Shown here piece after piece: positions 46,085 through 56,512 of a stretch of DNA of 64,000 nucleotides; within the stretch, counting starts at the first letter, position 1; each line of letters starts with the position of its first letter. The notes under the pieces are model-generated. The model had not been told where the DNA came from, made no database searches, and saw nothing but the letters and a program-made list of their open reading frames with translations. Source of the DNA: Schistocerca nitens. Taxonomy: Eukaryota; Arthropoda; Insecta; Orthoptera; Acrididae. The stretch covers positions 618,131,000 through 618,194,999 of the forward strand of contig NC_064617.1 of assembly GCF_023898315.1 (NCBI RefSeq). The letters are read 5' to 3'. The position numbers and the translations under genes were made by a program.

Positions 46085-47160
46085 GAGGATCAGTTGTATA
46101 TGGTGTTCAGTTGGGTATCACCATTTTCTGTGTTAAGATACTTGTTGACTTTCTGCATGCGTGCAACTATGGCGATTTGACATACATTGTTAAGTATCAT
46201 TTTATGTATTGCCTAAAAGAAATTGATTAATTTTCGTATATTTCTGTATATGGTTTTGGATTCTTTCGGTTGATATAATACCAAAAGATGGTGTACTACC
46301 GAATCTGGTTGTGTTAAGAGATTATTAATGCAATTGTCTGTCGTCCGTAGAAAAAGTATATTACCGGTGTAGGAAATCAACTGCAGTTTCTTTATTTGTG
46401 TGCAAGTACCTATTTGCAGTCCTGGTACATGTTGAAATGCCGGGTCAACTGTACGGCAGCATATTACTAGGAGAGCTGAAACGAAATGACTCAGCTCAAT
46501 TATGAAGTAGAAAAGGGTTGCCGTCTTTTATTTTAGCTGCCTTACTGACGTGCTGCGGTACTATTGCTCGGGTGTTTCATTGAGAAAAAGGACTGCATTC
46601 TTACCAGTGCAAACAAACAACTTTCTTTGTGGGTAGTAATTAAAAATATATGCCTACCCAAGTATAATTCCTAACCTAGAGAAGGCCACTGTTATGGACG
46701 TATTAAGAAGAACATTAACCTACATCTTAGCACCATTTCAGGCAGAATGTGAGGGATAACTATCTTATGCATCAGCATAAAATTATTTAACTCATATATA
46801 CCGTAGGTTGAGTTCCATTTTTTAAAGTATTTGGCTGTCAGTTTCTGTTTACTAATTGCTTTGGCAGTTTTATCATGAAAACAACAGCAAAATACACTGA
46901 CACAGAAAGATAAGCATCCAGGGGGGAGGAGGAAACGAAATGAGATTTCGTGGGTTGACAGGGTAAGTGATTTTATTTCCGTGATTAAATACCGAGTCAA
47001 ATTTAGAAGGAATTTGGCTGTAAGTGCCCATTTATCTGTATAACGTTCCACCCCATCTACCCTGGACGCATCAGTTCATTCGGTTGTTAAGGGTGTTATA
47101 AAGAGGTAAACTGCCATTAGTATCCAGGATATTAGCAATAGGACAGAGTTGACGTCCGAG
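46085..47160. other. gene-free stretch
   Basis: AT-rich with no recognisable coding region. The minus-strand frame 46692-47051 (119 codons) has no motif I know. Confidence 0.4.
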
Positions 47161-47169
47161 GTGGCGTCT

Positions 47170-47990
47170 CACATGTTTCATTTAAGACAGATTGAGAACC
47201 ATGCTGGCCATAGAAGTACCTCAACACCACGGAGATATTTCATAGAGAGAGGTGTAATGTGCTGACGAGCATTGTCCTGCAGAAAATTGGCACCATGATG
47301 CTGCCACAGGAGGGCACAGACAGGCCGTGATGTACCGTTGTGCCACAGAGTTCCCTCAGCCACTACCAACCGAGACCTGAATTCATACACGACGCCTTCC
47401 CGCACAATGCCACCAGGACTAAGACGGCTGTGCCTCTCCGAAACATCGGCTGAAAGGGACTTATTTCCAAATCTCCGCCATACTTGCAAACAATGGTAAT
47501 ACGGTATATTGCAAAATTCATCGCTAAACACAGTGCGGCCCCAAAATCAGCAGTCCATGCTTCCCGATGACGGCGATACTCCAGAGGCAGCCAGTTGTGT
47601 TGTACTTTTAATGCCAGCCTACGCTTGAGACGGTAATTCACTAGTCCAGCTTCTGTTAAGTCTGTTAGTCTCCGATCAGTGATGTGCGTGTGGGCTGACA
47701 CGACTGTTGTTAGTCTCCGACCAAAGGTGTGGTGTGACACAAGCAGGGAATCCATTAGATCTTCTCGGATGACAGGCACAGATGTGTAAGGGTTACAGTG
47801 TGCTTGGTGCACAATACGGCGATCAGACCTGCTTGCTCGGGACCTTCACGACTAGTGTACCTGCCCTCACGCTCCGACGCGGTCCAACACCGGTTCACTG
47901 TCACAAGCAAATGCCACTCAAATCTTGATGTTGAACGATTTGTCCAGGCGACCAAAAACAGACCCACCATGAAGCCGCTTTAAAATAACG
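47170..47990 (-). pseudogene. Tc1-like transposase remnant
   Basis: The minus strand from about 47812 reads NPYTSVPVIREDLMDSLLVS, then AGLVNYRLKRRLALKVQHN and EYRRHREAWTADFG (middle region). It continues in another frame with MFSDEFCNI (first Asp), GIVREGVVYEFRSRLVVAEG, NFLQDNARQHITPL (second Asp) and VEVLLWPAW. The Glu region is lost. The position of LWPAW after the second Asp matches the 32-residue-spacing elements. It is inactive; ends not found. Confidence 0.85.
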
Positions 47991-49351
47991 TCGTCTCACA
48001 CGAGAAGACGGAATCTCTGTGTCCACATAACCATCTTGTGAATGTTTCATTTCTTCTTATGTCCGAGCTTGCTAAGAAAATTGGAGAGGAATACCGCTTT
48101 TGTAGTTTTCTTTCCACGCAGACATGTTTCATCAGTTTTTGTGCTTTCTTCAGTGGGTTTATTTGTTCATTTTTCTTCTGCAAAATTGTGGTAGCATGTT
48201 AACTTTTAAAGAAACTTTAGTAGAAGTATTAACATTTGTAAAATGAGCCATTATTGTGAAATATTTTACACTACAGTACAGAGCTATGTGTCACTGTGTT
48301 GAAGCATTCTATGTTTATCTGCAACATGTCTAAGCGTTGTAGTTTTGTGATACATGTGGAAATAAAGTGGAAGTATGCATTTGTTTACAATCCTCACATG
48401 AAGCTATGCATGTTACTGCTAGCAGCTCTAGGTCTAATACGCCATCTACAGCATGTCATCTGCAAACAACAAAATGTTATGTTATTTTTCTGTTTCTTAT
48501 GCATTACCGACTGAGAATCACTGTGTAACGTGTAAATTACCGTGTTACTTACGGTTTTTGATGTTATGGTGGTTTTACATTATTTTTGTCATGGTAACAC
48601 GCTTATTTATTGCGCTTTGGTCGATATACATGCATTTCTTAAGATTTGCTCGCCAAGCACAGAGTTTTCGTCGCCATTACGTGTCGTTCTCCCTATGTAG
48701 TCTTCATTTGTTTCGTGGCAAGTTTGTTTGGTATGCGGCGCGCGAATTTGGATTATTGTTGACGTTTGGGTATTACTTGCATAGCTCTTCTACTGCGGCA
48801 AAGAGCGTTGGGCTCTGCCTGGCGAACAAATCGTAAGAAATGCGTGTGTATCCAAAAATTAACAAGAAATAAGCGAGTTACCTCGACACAAACAAAGTAA
48901 AAACACCACAGCATCAAAACCTGTATGTGACACGCTAATTAACACAATACACAGTAATTCTCTGTCGGAAATACATTATAAACAGCAAATAAAACAATGT
49001 TTTTCTGTTTGCAGATTACAAGCTGTAAATTGCGTAGTAGACCTGGAGGTACTAGCATAAAAATCCATAGTTTCAAGTGAGGTACGTGAACAAATGCATA
49101 CATCTACTTAATTTCCAAATGTACCACAAAACTAGAGCAGTTGGACATATCGTAAATAACAGTATAGAACGCTTCATCACAGTGATACATATCTTGGTTC
49201 TGTACTGTACGCTTAAGCATAGAGACTTCTGTCGCCATTAGGAGTTGTTGTGTCTGTGCAGCGTTCATTTTTTTCATGGCATGTTTGGGATGTGGTGCGC
49301 GGATCTGAAGTGTTGTTGATGTTTGCGGTGTTTAGTTCGTGTGTGTCTGCA

Positions 49352-49429
<78 letters not shown>

Positions 49430-49430
49430 G
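49352..49430. repeat. (GT)n microsatellite
   Basis: About 78 bp of GT repeats with a single GC interruption near 49400. Confidence 0.97.
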
Positions 49431-50107
49431 AGTAGAGAGTGAAGGGAATTTAATTTAAAGGCTGATTATAAGCAGTTCTGTTGAAGGTATTATTTGTGTA
49501 GTTCTTCTATTTTGACCAAGAGAGTTATGCCGTGATTGGGGAACAAACTGTAAGACCGACATGTCTATCGATTAAAACGCAAGGAATAAGCCTGTTACCT
49601 CGGCACAAACGAAATAAAAGAAACTATAAGTAACGCGATAATTAACCTAATTTATAGTGATTCTCAATCAGAAATTCACAATAAACAGGAATATGAAATA
49701 ACGTTTTGTTGTTTGTAGATGACAGGCTGTAGATTGCGTAGTAGACATAGAGCTACTAGCATAAATATCCATAGCTTAGTGTGAGATATATGAACAACCC
49801 CCCCATGAACCATGGACCTTGCCGTTGGTGGGGAGGCTTGCGTGCCTCAGCGATACAGATAGCCGTACCGTAGGTACAACCACAACGGAGGGGTATCTGT
49901 TGAGAGGCCAGACAAACGTGTGGTTCCTGAAGAGGGGCAGCAGCCTTTTCAGTAGTTGCAAGGGCAACAGTCTGGATGATTGACTGATCTGGCCTTGTAA
50001 CAATAACCAAAACGGCCTTGCTGTGCTGGTACTGCGAACGGCTGAAAGCAAGGGGAAACTACGGCCGTAATTTTTCCCGAGGGCATGCAGCTTTACTGTA
50101 TGATTAA

Positions 50108-51007
50108 ATGATGATGGCGTCCTCTTGGGTAAAATATTCCGGAGGTAAAATAGTCCCCCATTCGGATCTCCGGGCGGGGACTACTCAAGAGGATGTCGTT
50201 ATCAGGAGAAAGAAAACTGGCGTTCTACGGATCGGAGCGTGGAATGTCAGGTCCCTTAATCGGGCAGGTAGGTTAGAAAATTTGAAAAGGGAAATGGATA
50301 GGTTAAAGTTAGATATAGTGGGAATTAGTGAAGTTCGGTGGCGGGAGGAACAAGACTTCTGGTCAGGTGACTACAGGGTTATAAACACAAAGTCAAATAG
50401 GGGTAAAGCAGGAGTAGGTTTAATAATGAATAGGAAAATAGCAACGCGGGTAAGCTACTACAAACAGCTTAGTGAACGCATTATTGTGGCCAAGATAGAT
50501 ACGAAGCCCACACCTACTACAGTAGTACAAGTTTATATGCCAACTAGCTCTGCAGATGACGAAGAAATTGAAGAAATGTATGATGAAATAAAAGAAATTA
50601 TTCAGATAGTGAAGGGAGACGAAAATTTAATAGTCATGGGTGACTGGAATTCGAGTGTAGGAAAAGGGAGAGAAGGAAACGTAGTAGGTGAATATGGATT
50701 GGGGCTAAGAAATGAAAGAGGAAGCCGCCTGGTAGAATTTTGCACAGAGCACAACTTAATCATAGCTAACACTTGGTTTAAGAATCATGATAGAAGGTTG
50801 TATACATGGAAGAACCCTGGAGATACTAAAAGGTATCAGATAGATTATATAATGGTAAGACAGAGATTTAGGAACCAGGTTTTAAATTGTAAGACACTTC
50901 CAGGGGCAGATGCGGACTCTGACCACAATCTATTGGTTATGACCTGTAGATTAAAACTGAAGAAACTGCAAAAAAGGTGGGAATTTAAGGAGATGGGACC
51001 TGGATAA
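50108..51007 (+). CDS. RTE endonuclease domain, separated by a frameshift
   Basis: APE-type endonuclease that nicks the target DNA to prime reverse transcription. ATG at 50108. Motifs are LRIGAWNVRSLNRAGRLENL near residues 40-60, VGISEVRWREEQDFW, VQVYMPTSS, IVMGDWNSSVGKG (catalytic Asp and Asn), KNPGDTKRYQIDYIM and DADSDHNLLVM (catalytic Asp-His near the end). The frame should continue into the RT, but an extra A at 50970-50975 (A6 here, A5 in the copy at 26.99 kb) shifts it to a TAA at 51003. In the other copy, endonuclease and RT are in the same frame. Confidence 0.93.
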   Translation: MMMASSWVKYSGGKIVPHSDLRAGTTQEDVVIRRKKTGVLRIGAWNVRSLNRAGRLENLKREMDRLKLDIVGISEVRWREEQDFWSGDYRVINTKSNRGKAGVGLIMNRKIATRVSYYKQLSERIIVAKIDTKPTPTTVVQVYMPTSSADDEEIEEMYDEIKEIIQIVKGDENLIVMGDWNSSVGKGREGNVVGEYGLGLRNERGSRLVEFCTEHNLIIANTWFKNHDRRLYTWKNPGDTKRYQIDYIMVRQRFRNQVLNCKTLPGADADSDHNLLVMTCRLKLKKLQKRWEFKEMGPG

Positions 51008-51059
51008 ACTGAAAGAACCAGAGGTTGTACAGAGTTTCAGGGAGAGCATAAGGGAACAA

Positions 51060-53072
51060 TTGACAGGAATGGGGGAAAGAAATACAGTAGAAGAAGAATG
51101 GGTAGCTTTGAGGGATGAAGTAGTGAAGGCAGCAGAGGATAAAGTAGGTAAAAAGACGAGGGCTAGTAGAAATCCTTGGGTAGCAGAAGAAATATTGAGT
51201 TTAATTGATGAAAGGAGAAAATATAAAAATGCAGTAAATGAAGCAGGCAAAAAGGAATACAAACGTCTCAAAAATGAGATTGACAGGAAGTGCAAAATGG
51301 CTAAGCAGGGATGGCTAGAGGACAAATGTAAGGATGTAGAGGCTTATCTCACTAGGGGTAAGATAGATACTGCCTACAGGAAAATTAAAGAGACCTTTGG
51401 AGAGAAGAGAACCACTTGTATGAATATAAAGAGCTCAGATGGCAACCCAGTTCTAAGCAAAGAAGGGAAGGCAGAAAGGTGGAAGGAGTATATAGAGGGT
51501 CTATACAAGGGCGATGTACTTGAGGACAATATTATGGAAATGGAAGAGGATGTAGATGAAGATCAAATGGAAGATACTATACTGCGTGAAGAGTTTGACA
51601 GAGCACTGAAAGACCTGAGTCGAAACAAGGCCCCCGGAGTAGACAACATTCCATTGGAACTACTGACGGCCTTGGGAGAGCCAGTCCTGACAAAACTCTA
51701 CCATCTGGTGAGCAAGATGTATGAAACAGGCGAAATACCGTCAGACTTCAAGAAGAATATAATAATTCCAATCCCAAAGAAAGCAGGTGTTGACAGATGT
51801 GAGAATTACCGAACAATCAGTTTAATAAGCCACAGCTGCAAAATACTAACACGAATTCTTTACAGACGAATGGAAAAACTAGTAGAAGCCGACCTCGGGG
51901 AAGATCAGTTTGGATTCCGTAGAAATACTGGAACACGTGAGGCAATACTGACCTTACGACTTATCTTAGAAGAAAGATTAAGGAAAGGCAAACCTACGTG
52001 TCTAGCATTTGTAGACTTAGAGAAAGCTTTTGACAATGTTGACTGGAATACTCTCTTTCAAATTCTAAAGGTGGCAGGGGTAAAATACAGGGAGCGAAAG
52101 GCTATTTACAATTTGTACAGAAACCAGATGGCAGTTATAAGAGTCGAGGGACACGAAAGGGAAGCAGTGGTTGGGAAGGGAGTAAGACAGGGTTGTAGCC
52201 TCTCCCCGATGTTATTCAATCTGTATATTGAGCAAGCAGTGAAGGAAACAAAAGAAAAATTCGGAGTAGGTATTAAAATCCATGGAGAAGAAATAAAAAC
52301 TTTGAGGTTCGCCGATGACATTGTAATTCTGTCAGAGACAGCAAAGGACTTGGAAGAGCAGTTGAACGGAATGGATGGTGTCTTGAAGGGAGGATATAAG
52401 ATGAACATCAACAAAAGCAAAACGAGGATAATGGAATGTAGTCGAAGTAAGTCGGGTGATGTTGAGGGTATTAGATTAGGAAATGAGACACTTAAAGTAG
52501 TAAAGGAGTTTTGCTATTTGGGGAGCAAAATAACCGATGATGGTCGAAGTAGAGAGGATATAAAATGTAGACTGGCAATGGCAAGGAAAGCGTTTCTGAA
52601 GAAGAGAAATTTGTTAACATCGAGTATAGATTTAAGTGTCAGGAAGTCTTTTCTGAAAGTATTTGTATGGAGTGTAGCCATGTATGGAAGTGAAACATGG
52701 ACGATAAATAGTTTGGACAAGAAGAGAATAGAAGCTCTCGAAATGTGGTGCTACAGAAGAATGCTGAAGATTAGATGGGTAGATCACATAACTAATGAGG
52801 AGGTACTGAATCGGATTGGGGAGAAGAGGATTTTGTGGCACAACTTGACCAGAAGAAGGGATCGGTTGGTAGGACATGTTCTGAGGCATCAAGGGATCAC
52901 CAATTTAGTATTGGAGGGCAGCGTGGAGGGTAAAAATCGTAGGGGGAGACCAAGAGATGCATACACTAAGCAGATTCAGAAGGATGTAGGTTGCAGTAGG
53001 TACTGGGAGATGAAGAAGCTTGCACAGGATAGAGTAGCATGGAGAGCTGCATCAAACCAGTCTCAGGACTGA
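51060..53072 (+). CDS. RTE reverse transcriptase domain, intact
   Basis: RNA-directed DNA polymerase of the LINE, open for 670 codons from the Met at 51060; the same frame is open from the A run at 50970. Motifs in order are SRNPWVAEEILSLIDERR, NKAPGVDNIPLELLTALGEP, ENYRTISLISHSCKILTRIL, EDQFGFRRNTGTREAILTLR, FVDLEKAFDNVDWNT (first catalytic Asp), GVRQGCSLSPMLFNLYIEQ, and IKTLRFADDIVILSE near residue 415 (catalytic Asp pair). A C-terminal region follows with CYLGSKITDDG, ALEMWCYRRMLKIRWVDH and RDRLVGHVLRHQGI. This is RTE-clade architecture. No stops or frameshifts seen within it. Confidence 0.95.
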   Translation: MTGMGERNTVEEEWVALRDEVVKAAEDKVGKKTRASRNPWVAEEILSLIDERRKYKNAVNEAGKKEYKRLKNEIDRKCKMAKQGWLEDKCKDVEAYLTRGKIDTAYRKIKETFGEKRTTCMNIKSSDGNPVLSKEGKAERWKEYIEGLYKGDVLEDNIMEMEEDVDEDQMEDTILREEFDRALKDLSRNKAPGVDNIPLELLTALGEPVLTKLYHLVSKMYETGEIPSDFKKNIIIPIPKKAGVDRCENYRTISLISHSCKILTRILYRRMEKLVEADLGEDQFGFRRNTGTREAILTLRLILEERLRKGKPTCLAFVDLEKAFDNVDWNTLFQILKVAGVKYRERKAIYNLYRNQMAVIRVEGHEREAVVGKGVRQGCSLSPMLFNLYIEQAVKETKEKFGVGIKIHGEEIKTLRFADDIVILSETAKDLEEQLNGMDGVLKGGYKMNINKSKTRIMECSRSKSGDVEGIRLGNETLKVVKEFCYLGSKITDDGRSREDIKCRLAMARKAFLKKRNLLTSSIDLSVRKSFLKVFVWSVAMYGSETWTINSLDKKRIEALEMWCYRRMLKIRWVDHITNEEVLNRIGEKRILWHNLTRRRDRLVGHVLRHQGITNLVLEGSVEGKNRRGRPRDAYTKQIQKDVGCSRYWEMKKLAQDRVAWRAASNQSQD

Positions 53073-53224
53073 AGACCACAACAACAACAACATATGAACA
53101 AATGCAGACATCCACTTAATTTCGAAATGTGTTACAAAAATAGAACCGTTAGAAACGGTTAAACAGCACAAAATGTATAACACAGAGATACATGTCTCAA
53201 CTCTATTCTTTATCCTAACGAATG

Positions 53225-53300
53225 GCTGGTAGTGACATACGGTACCCTCCGCCACACGCCGTACGGTGACTTGCGGAGTATCGATGTAGACGTAGATGTA
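53225..53300 (+). mobile_element. LINE 3'-terminal fragment
   Basis: The phrase GGTACCCTCCGCCACACGCC, then GTACGGTGACTTGCGGAGTA and the tail GATGTAGACGTAGATGTA, is the 3' end of the CR1/Jockey-like family seen in reverse at 34997-35880. It is a severely 5'-truncated copy of about 76 bp sitting inside the foldback right arm. Confidence 0.7.
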
Positions 53301-54337
53301 AAATATTTGACAATAAGTGGTCATTTTACAAATGTAAATATTTTAAGAATATTTCAAAATAACATATAACGGCAATTGTTCAGAAGAAAAATGAACAAGT
53401 AAACCCACTGAAGATAGCACAAAAAATGCTGAAACATGTCTGTCTGGGAAAAAAAACCCTACACGTGGTTTTCATTAGTTGGAATTCCTCGCCAGTTTGT
53501 GTCCATAGTGATTACTCAATATCGGACACAGTTTACGAACCTAATAATTATACTCTAACAGGCCTAGTAACAACACTAAACACGAACAACACTAAACTCG
53601 AACAACACTAATGCACTCTGATGGCCATTCTACGTTTCACAGGAAATTGTTACTGAAATTATTTACATATACGCCGTTGGTGTGTATGAAGTTCCATTGA
53701 TCTTTTTTTGGGTGCTTCACGATTTTGTCAGGCAGTATACACTGATGAACCATAACATTATGACCACTGCCCACCGCGAGGTTGAATGCCTGCTGGTGCG
53801 TACGTGACGCAGTGAGGGAAGAATGTAAACGGAAGAGAGACGAATGGGCAGTCATTATAGCGAAGACACGGGCCGCAAATGAAGAAATCCACTGATACAC
53901 TCCTATGCGGTTTTGACGAAGGGCACATTGTTGCGGCGCTGCGGCTGGAAACAAGAATCTCTGAAATGGCAAAGTTGGTCCCTGTTAGCATACTACTGTC
54001 CCGAGAACCTATGAAAAGGGGTTGAACGATGGTGAAATAACCAGAAGGACGTGTGGTATTGGACGAATACGTCTCATCATAAAACATAGTAGTCAGAGCG
54101 CCCCCCCCCCCCCACACACACACACACTGGGTATTCCAGGATAAGCAGTGATCTGCCTAGAAAAAAGAATGCAACGCTGGTGCAGGCACAAGTGTTTTGG
54201 TACACACTGTTCAAAGTCTATTCTTGAACATGGAGCTCACATCACACGGCCCCTACGTATTCCTGTGTTGACTCAACGACATCGTCAGTTATGTTGCAGT
54301 GGGCCCATAATCACTGAGTTTTCACCGTGGATCAATA

Positions 54338-55625
54338 CGAGTGTGGTTTTTTGAAAAGTTCTCGGAACGGAATAGAAAAAATGTACTTATATCACTGAAA
54401 CATTTTTTTTATTTTTCAATGTAGTCTCATTGTAGATTAAAGCAATTGGTCCACCGATGTTCCAGTGACTTGATCCCATCTCGAAAATGAGTTTCCTCCA
54501 GGCCTGCAAAATAGTTGTCAACTTCGGCTATCAATTCTTCGTTTGAAGTGAATCTTTGTCCATTAAGAAAAATTTCAGTTTTGGGAAAAGACGGAAGTCT
54601 GACGGAACCAATCAGATGAATAAGGTGGCTGTGGTAACAATTCATGCCTTAGTTCGTGTATTTTCGCCATGGCGACGGCACATGTGTGCGGGAGCGCATT
54701 GTCTTGATGGAAGATGGCTTTCTTCCTTGCTAAACCTGGCCTTTTTTCGGGTATCTTTTGTTGCAGTTTGCCCAGGAGGTTAGCATAGTATTCTCTAATA
54801 ACTGATTGCCCAGTGGGGAGACAATCTACAAACAGAATCCCCTTCATATCCCAGAACACTGATGCCATGACTTTTCCCGATTACCTTTGCTTCCTTTGGT
54901 GGTGGAGAATCAGCATACTTCCACTGCTTTGACTGCTGTTTTGTCTCTGGGGTATGGTAGTGCACCCAAGAGTCATCTGTGGTCACAAACCGGCGCAAAA
55001 GAATTGTTCATTTCTCCTAAAACGGACCGCACATTGTTCCGATATGTCCATTCTCATGAGTTTTTGATCCAGCGTCAAAAGTCACGGCACCCATCTTGCA
55101 GATAAATTTTTCATTTCTAATCTTCCAGTTAAAATGTGATATACACTTTCAGATGACCTCTGGCAAGCGTGAGCAATTTCACGCACTTTCAATCTGCGAT
55201 CCTCCATGACCATTTCTTGCACTTTTGCAATGATTTCTGGAGTAGTGCCCCATCTTGGCCGACCACTGCGAGGATCATCATCTAAGCTCTACTGACGAAA
55301 TTTAAACTCATTTGTCCACTTGGCAACAGTTGAATATGAAGGAGCAGAGTCCCCTAATGTATTCTGGAAATCAGCATGAACGTCCTTTGCTTTCATACAT
55401 TTCTTTACGAAGTACTTAATCACTGCCCGAATCTCGATTCTTTCCATCTTCGCAAATCACTACGCGGAAACAACAACACAGCCACGTCACCACCACAGCT
55501 CTGATACAAGAGCACTGACGTGGCACGTGTTTACAGGCAACAGTCCAATGAATATCAAGTGAACAAATCGTTGCGCTAGCGCCGACCTCTCGTGGTGATT
55601 CCGAGAACTTTTCAAACCACCCTCG
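54338..55625 (-). mobile_element. mariner element, 1288 bp, inside a Tc1
   Basis: On the minus strand it starts CGAGGGTGGTTTGAAAAGTT. The other end is CGAGTGTGGTTTTTTGAAAA, so the inverted repeats are about 29 bp with a small indel. TA flanks lie at 54336-54337 and 55626-55627. The length is typical of mariner. Removing it restores a contiguous Tc1-like element. Confidence 0.94.
54427..55447 (-). pseudogene. mariner transposase with frameshifts
   Basis: ATG at 55447 (minus) begins MERIEIRAVIKYFVKKCMK and continues with AKDVHADFQNTLGDSAPSYS (helix-turn-helix half). Later blocks are RRFVTTDDSWVHYHTPETKQ (first Asp), GKSHGISVLGYE, MASVFWDMKGILFVDCLPTG, KKAIFHQDNALPHTCAVAMA (second Asp), and after a frameshift LNGQRFTSNEELIAEVDNYF and KSLEHRWTNCFNLQ. 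The third catalytic Asp region (expected PPYSPDLAPSD) is disrupted as PPYSSDWFRQ. Fragments occupy all three frames, so it is inactive. Family members are about 345 aa, matching the span. Confidence 0.93.
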
Positions 55626-56157
55626 TAGAAAATGTCGCCTGTCGAACTAATCGCGTTTCTTGTGGCACCAGGTCGATGGCTGAGTCCTTACACGCCGTCA
55701 TCCAGGCGCGTGGCTGCGCGAAACATGCACCGCGCCACAGATACAGGCCACGGACAACCTGCATCGCTTCATGCTTGAAGTCCCTCCCCCCCCCCTCCCC
55801 CCCCATGGCGATGACATCTTCCTGAAGGATAACTGTCTATGTTGCAAGGTCATTATTGGGCTACAGTGGTTTGAGGGGCACTATAGTGAACTCGCATTAA
55901 TGTCTTGGCCAGCAGATGTGCCTGATCTGTACCCATATGAAATAGTACCGAGCGCCAGCTAAGTGCCCGTAAGCCACCATCCTGTAATTTGAGGGAATTG
56001 CTTGACCTTTGCCCAGGCATCTGGTGCCACATACTTCTGGAATCCTTTCAAGGACTTGCAGAACCCATGCCCAGCAGAATCGCTTCTGCATTGTGTTTGC
56101 GTAGTGGACTAACACGCTATTAAACAGGTGGCCATAATGTTTCGGCACATTGGTGTA

Positions 56158-56510
56158 TAAACGTGTATAAACGCTGAATGGTGTTCATTAAAATTTACAG
56201 GTATTTTATTTGTCTATGTATAAGAAGCAGATTATCAAGAAGAAAAAGAATCAATAAATCCGTCGTACGTAGATTTCCTTTTCACTTTATTTCAACTATT
56301 GACCTGTAGGTCTGGTGCTGTCTAAATAAATCACGTCTATCGCTTTTTTTTCCGCTTCGTCTCATTCGGCCACAGTTGAATAAGGAAGAACACTATGAAT
56401 CGTAAATTTTCTGTCGACTATCTTCTGGTCATCAGAACTTTGGTCAGAACAAACCAAAACGACGGCGTCAGTCGATCGTGACTCCAGGAACCATCCCTGC
56501 TAAACTACAT
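56158..56510. other. gene-free stretch
   Basis: AT-rich sequence between the Tc1 end and the LINE fragment. The right part may belong to the LINE, but I cannot read it. Confidence 0.4.
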
Positions 56511-56512
56511 TA

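Larger units (their letters stand above)
49798..53091 (+). mobile_element. near-intact RTE-type LINE, 3.3 kb
   Basis: The element starts with a C run and CCATGGACCTTGCCGTTGG, has a leader of about 310 bp, then endonuclease and RT, and ends with GAAGACCACAACAACAACAAC. A perfect 10-bp target-site duplication, ATATGAACAA, lies at 49788-49797 and 53092-53101. The leader has conserved hairpins, including GAGGC-TTGCGT-GCCTC and ACAGATA pairing with TATCTGT. The only disruption of the protein frame is a one-base difference in an A run at 50970-50975. It inserted into the right arm of the foldback. Confidence 0.96.
48075..53500. mobile_element. foldback element split by an RTE LINE
   Basis: The left arm (about 48075-48560) is the reverse complement of the right arm, which now lies in two pieces (about 49600-49797 and 53092-53500) on either side of the RTE. 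Shared phrases are CAGAAGAAAAATGAACAA, AAACCCACTGAAGA and TGAAACATGTCTG (right arm, about 53380-53440). Their complements occur at about 48120-48180. A partial extra copy of the inner right-arm sequence sits at about 48660-49226, directly upstream of 49227-49797 (for example TGCGTAGTAGACCTGGAGGT versus TGCGTAGTAGACATAGAGCT). No coding capacity recognised. Outer ends are approximate. Confidence 0.75.
53740..56155 (+). mobile_element. Tc1-like element split by a mariner
   Basis: The left end is CACTGATGAACCATAACATT followed by ATGACCAC. The right end is GTGGCCATAATGTTTCGGCA followed by CATTGGTG. The inverted repeats of about 28 bp carry a few mismatches, and TA flanks lie at 53738-53739 and 56156-56157. 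Outside the mariner, the remaining 1.13 kb has broken transposase-like frames in the plus direction (MAKLVPVSI-like helix-turn-helix, HRQLCCSGPIITEFSPWIN before the break, LMSWPADVPDLYPYE after it). It is inactive. C-run and CA-run expansions occur at 54101-54125. Confidence 0.88.

Noticed and set aside
49250-49435. Open frame of 61 codons with Cys-Val repeats
   Set aside because: It is translated (GT)n microsatellite.
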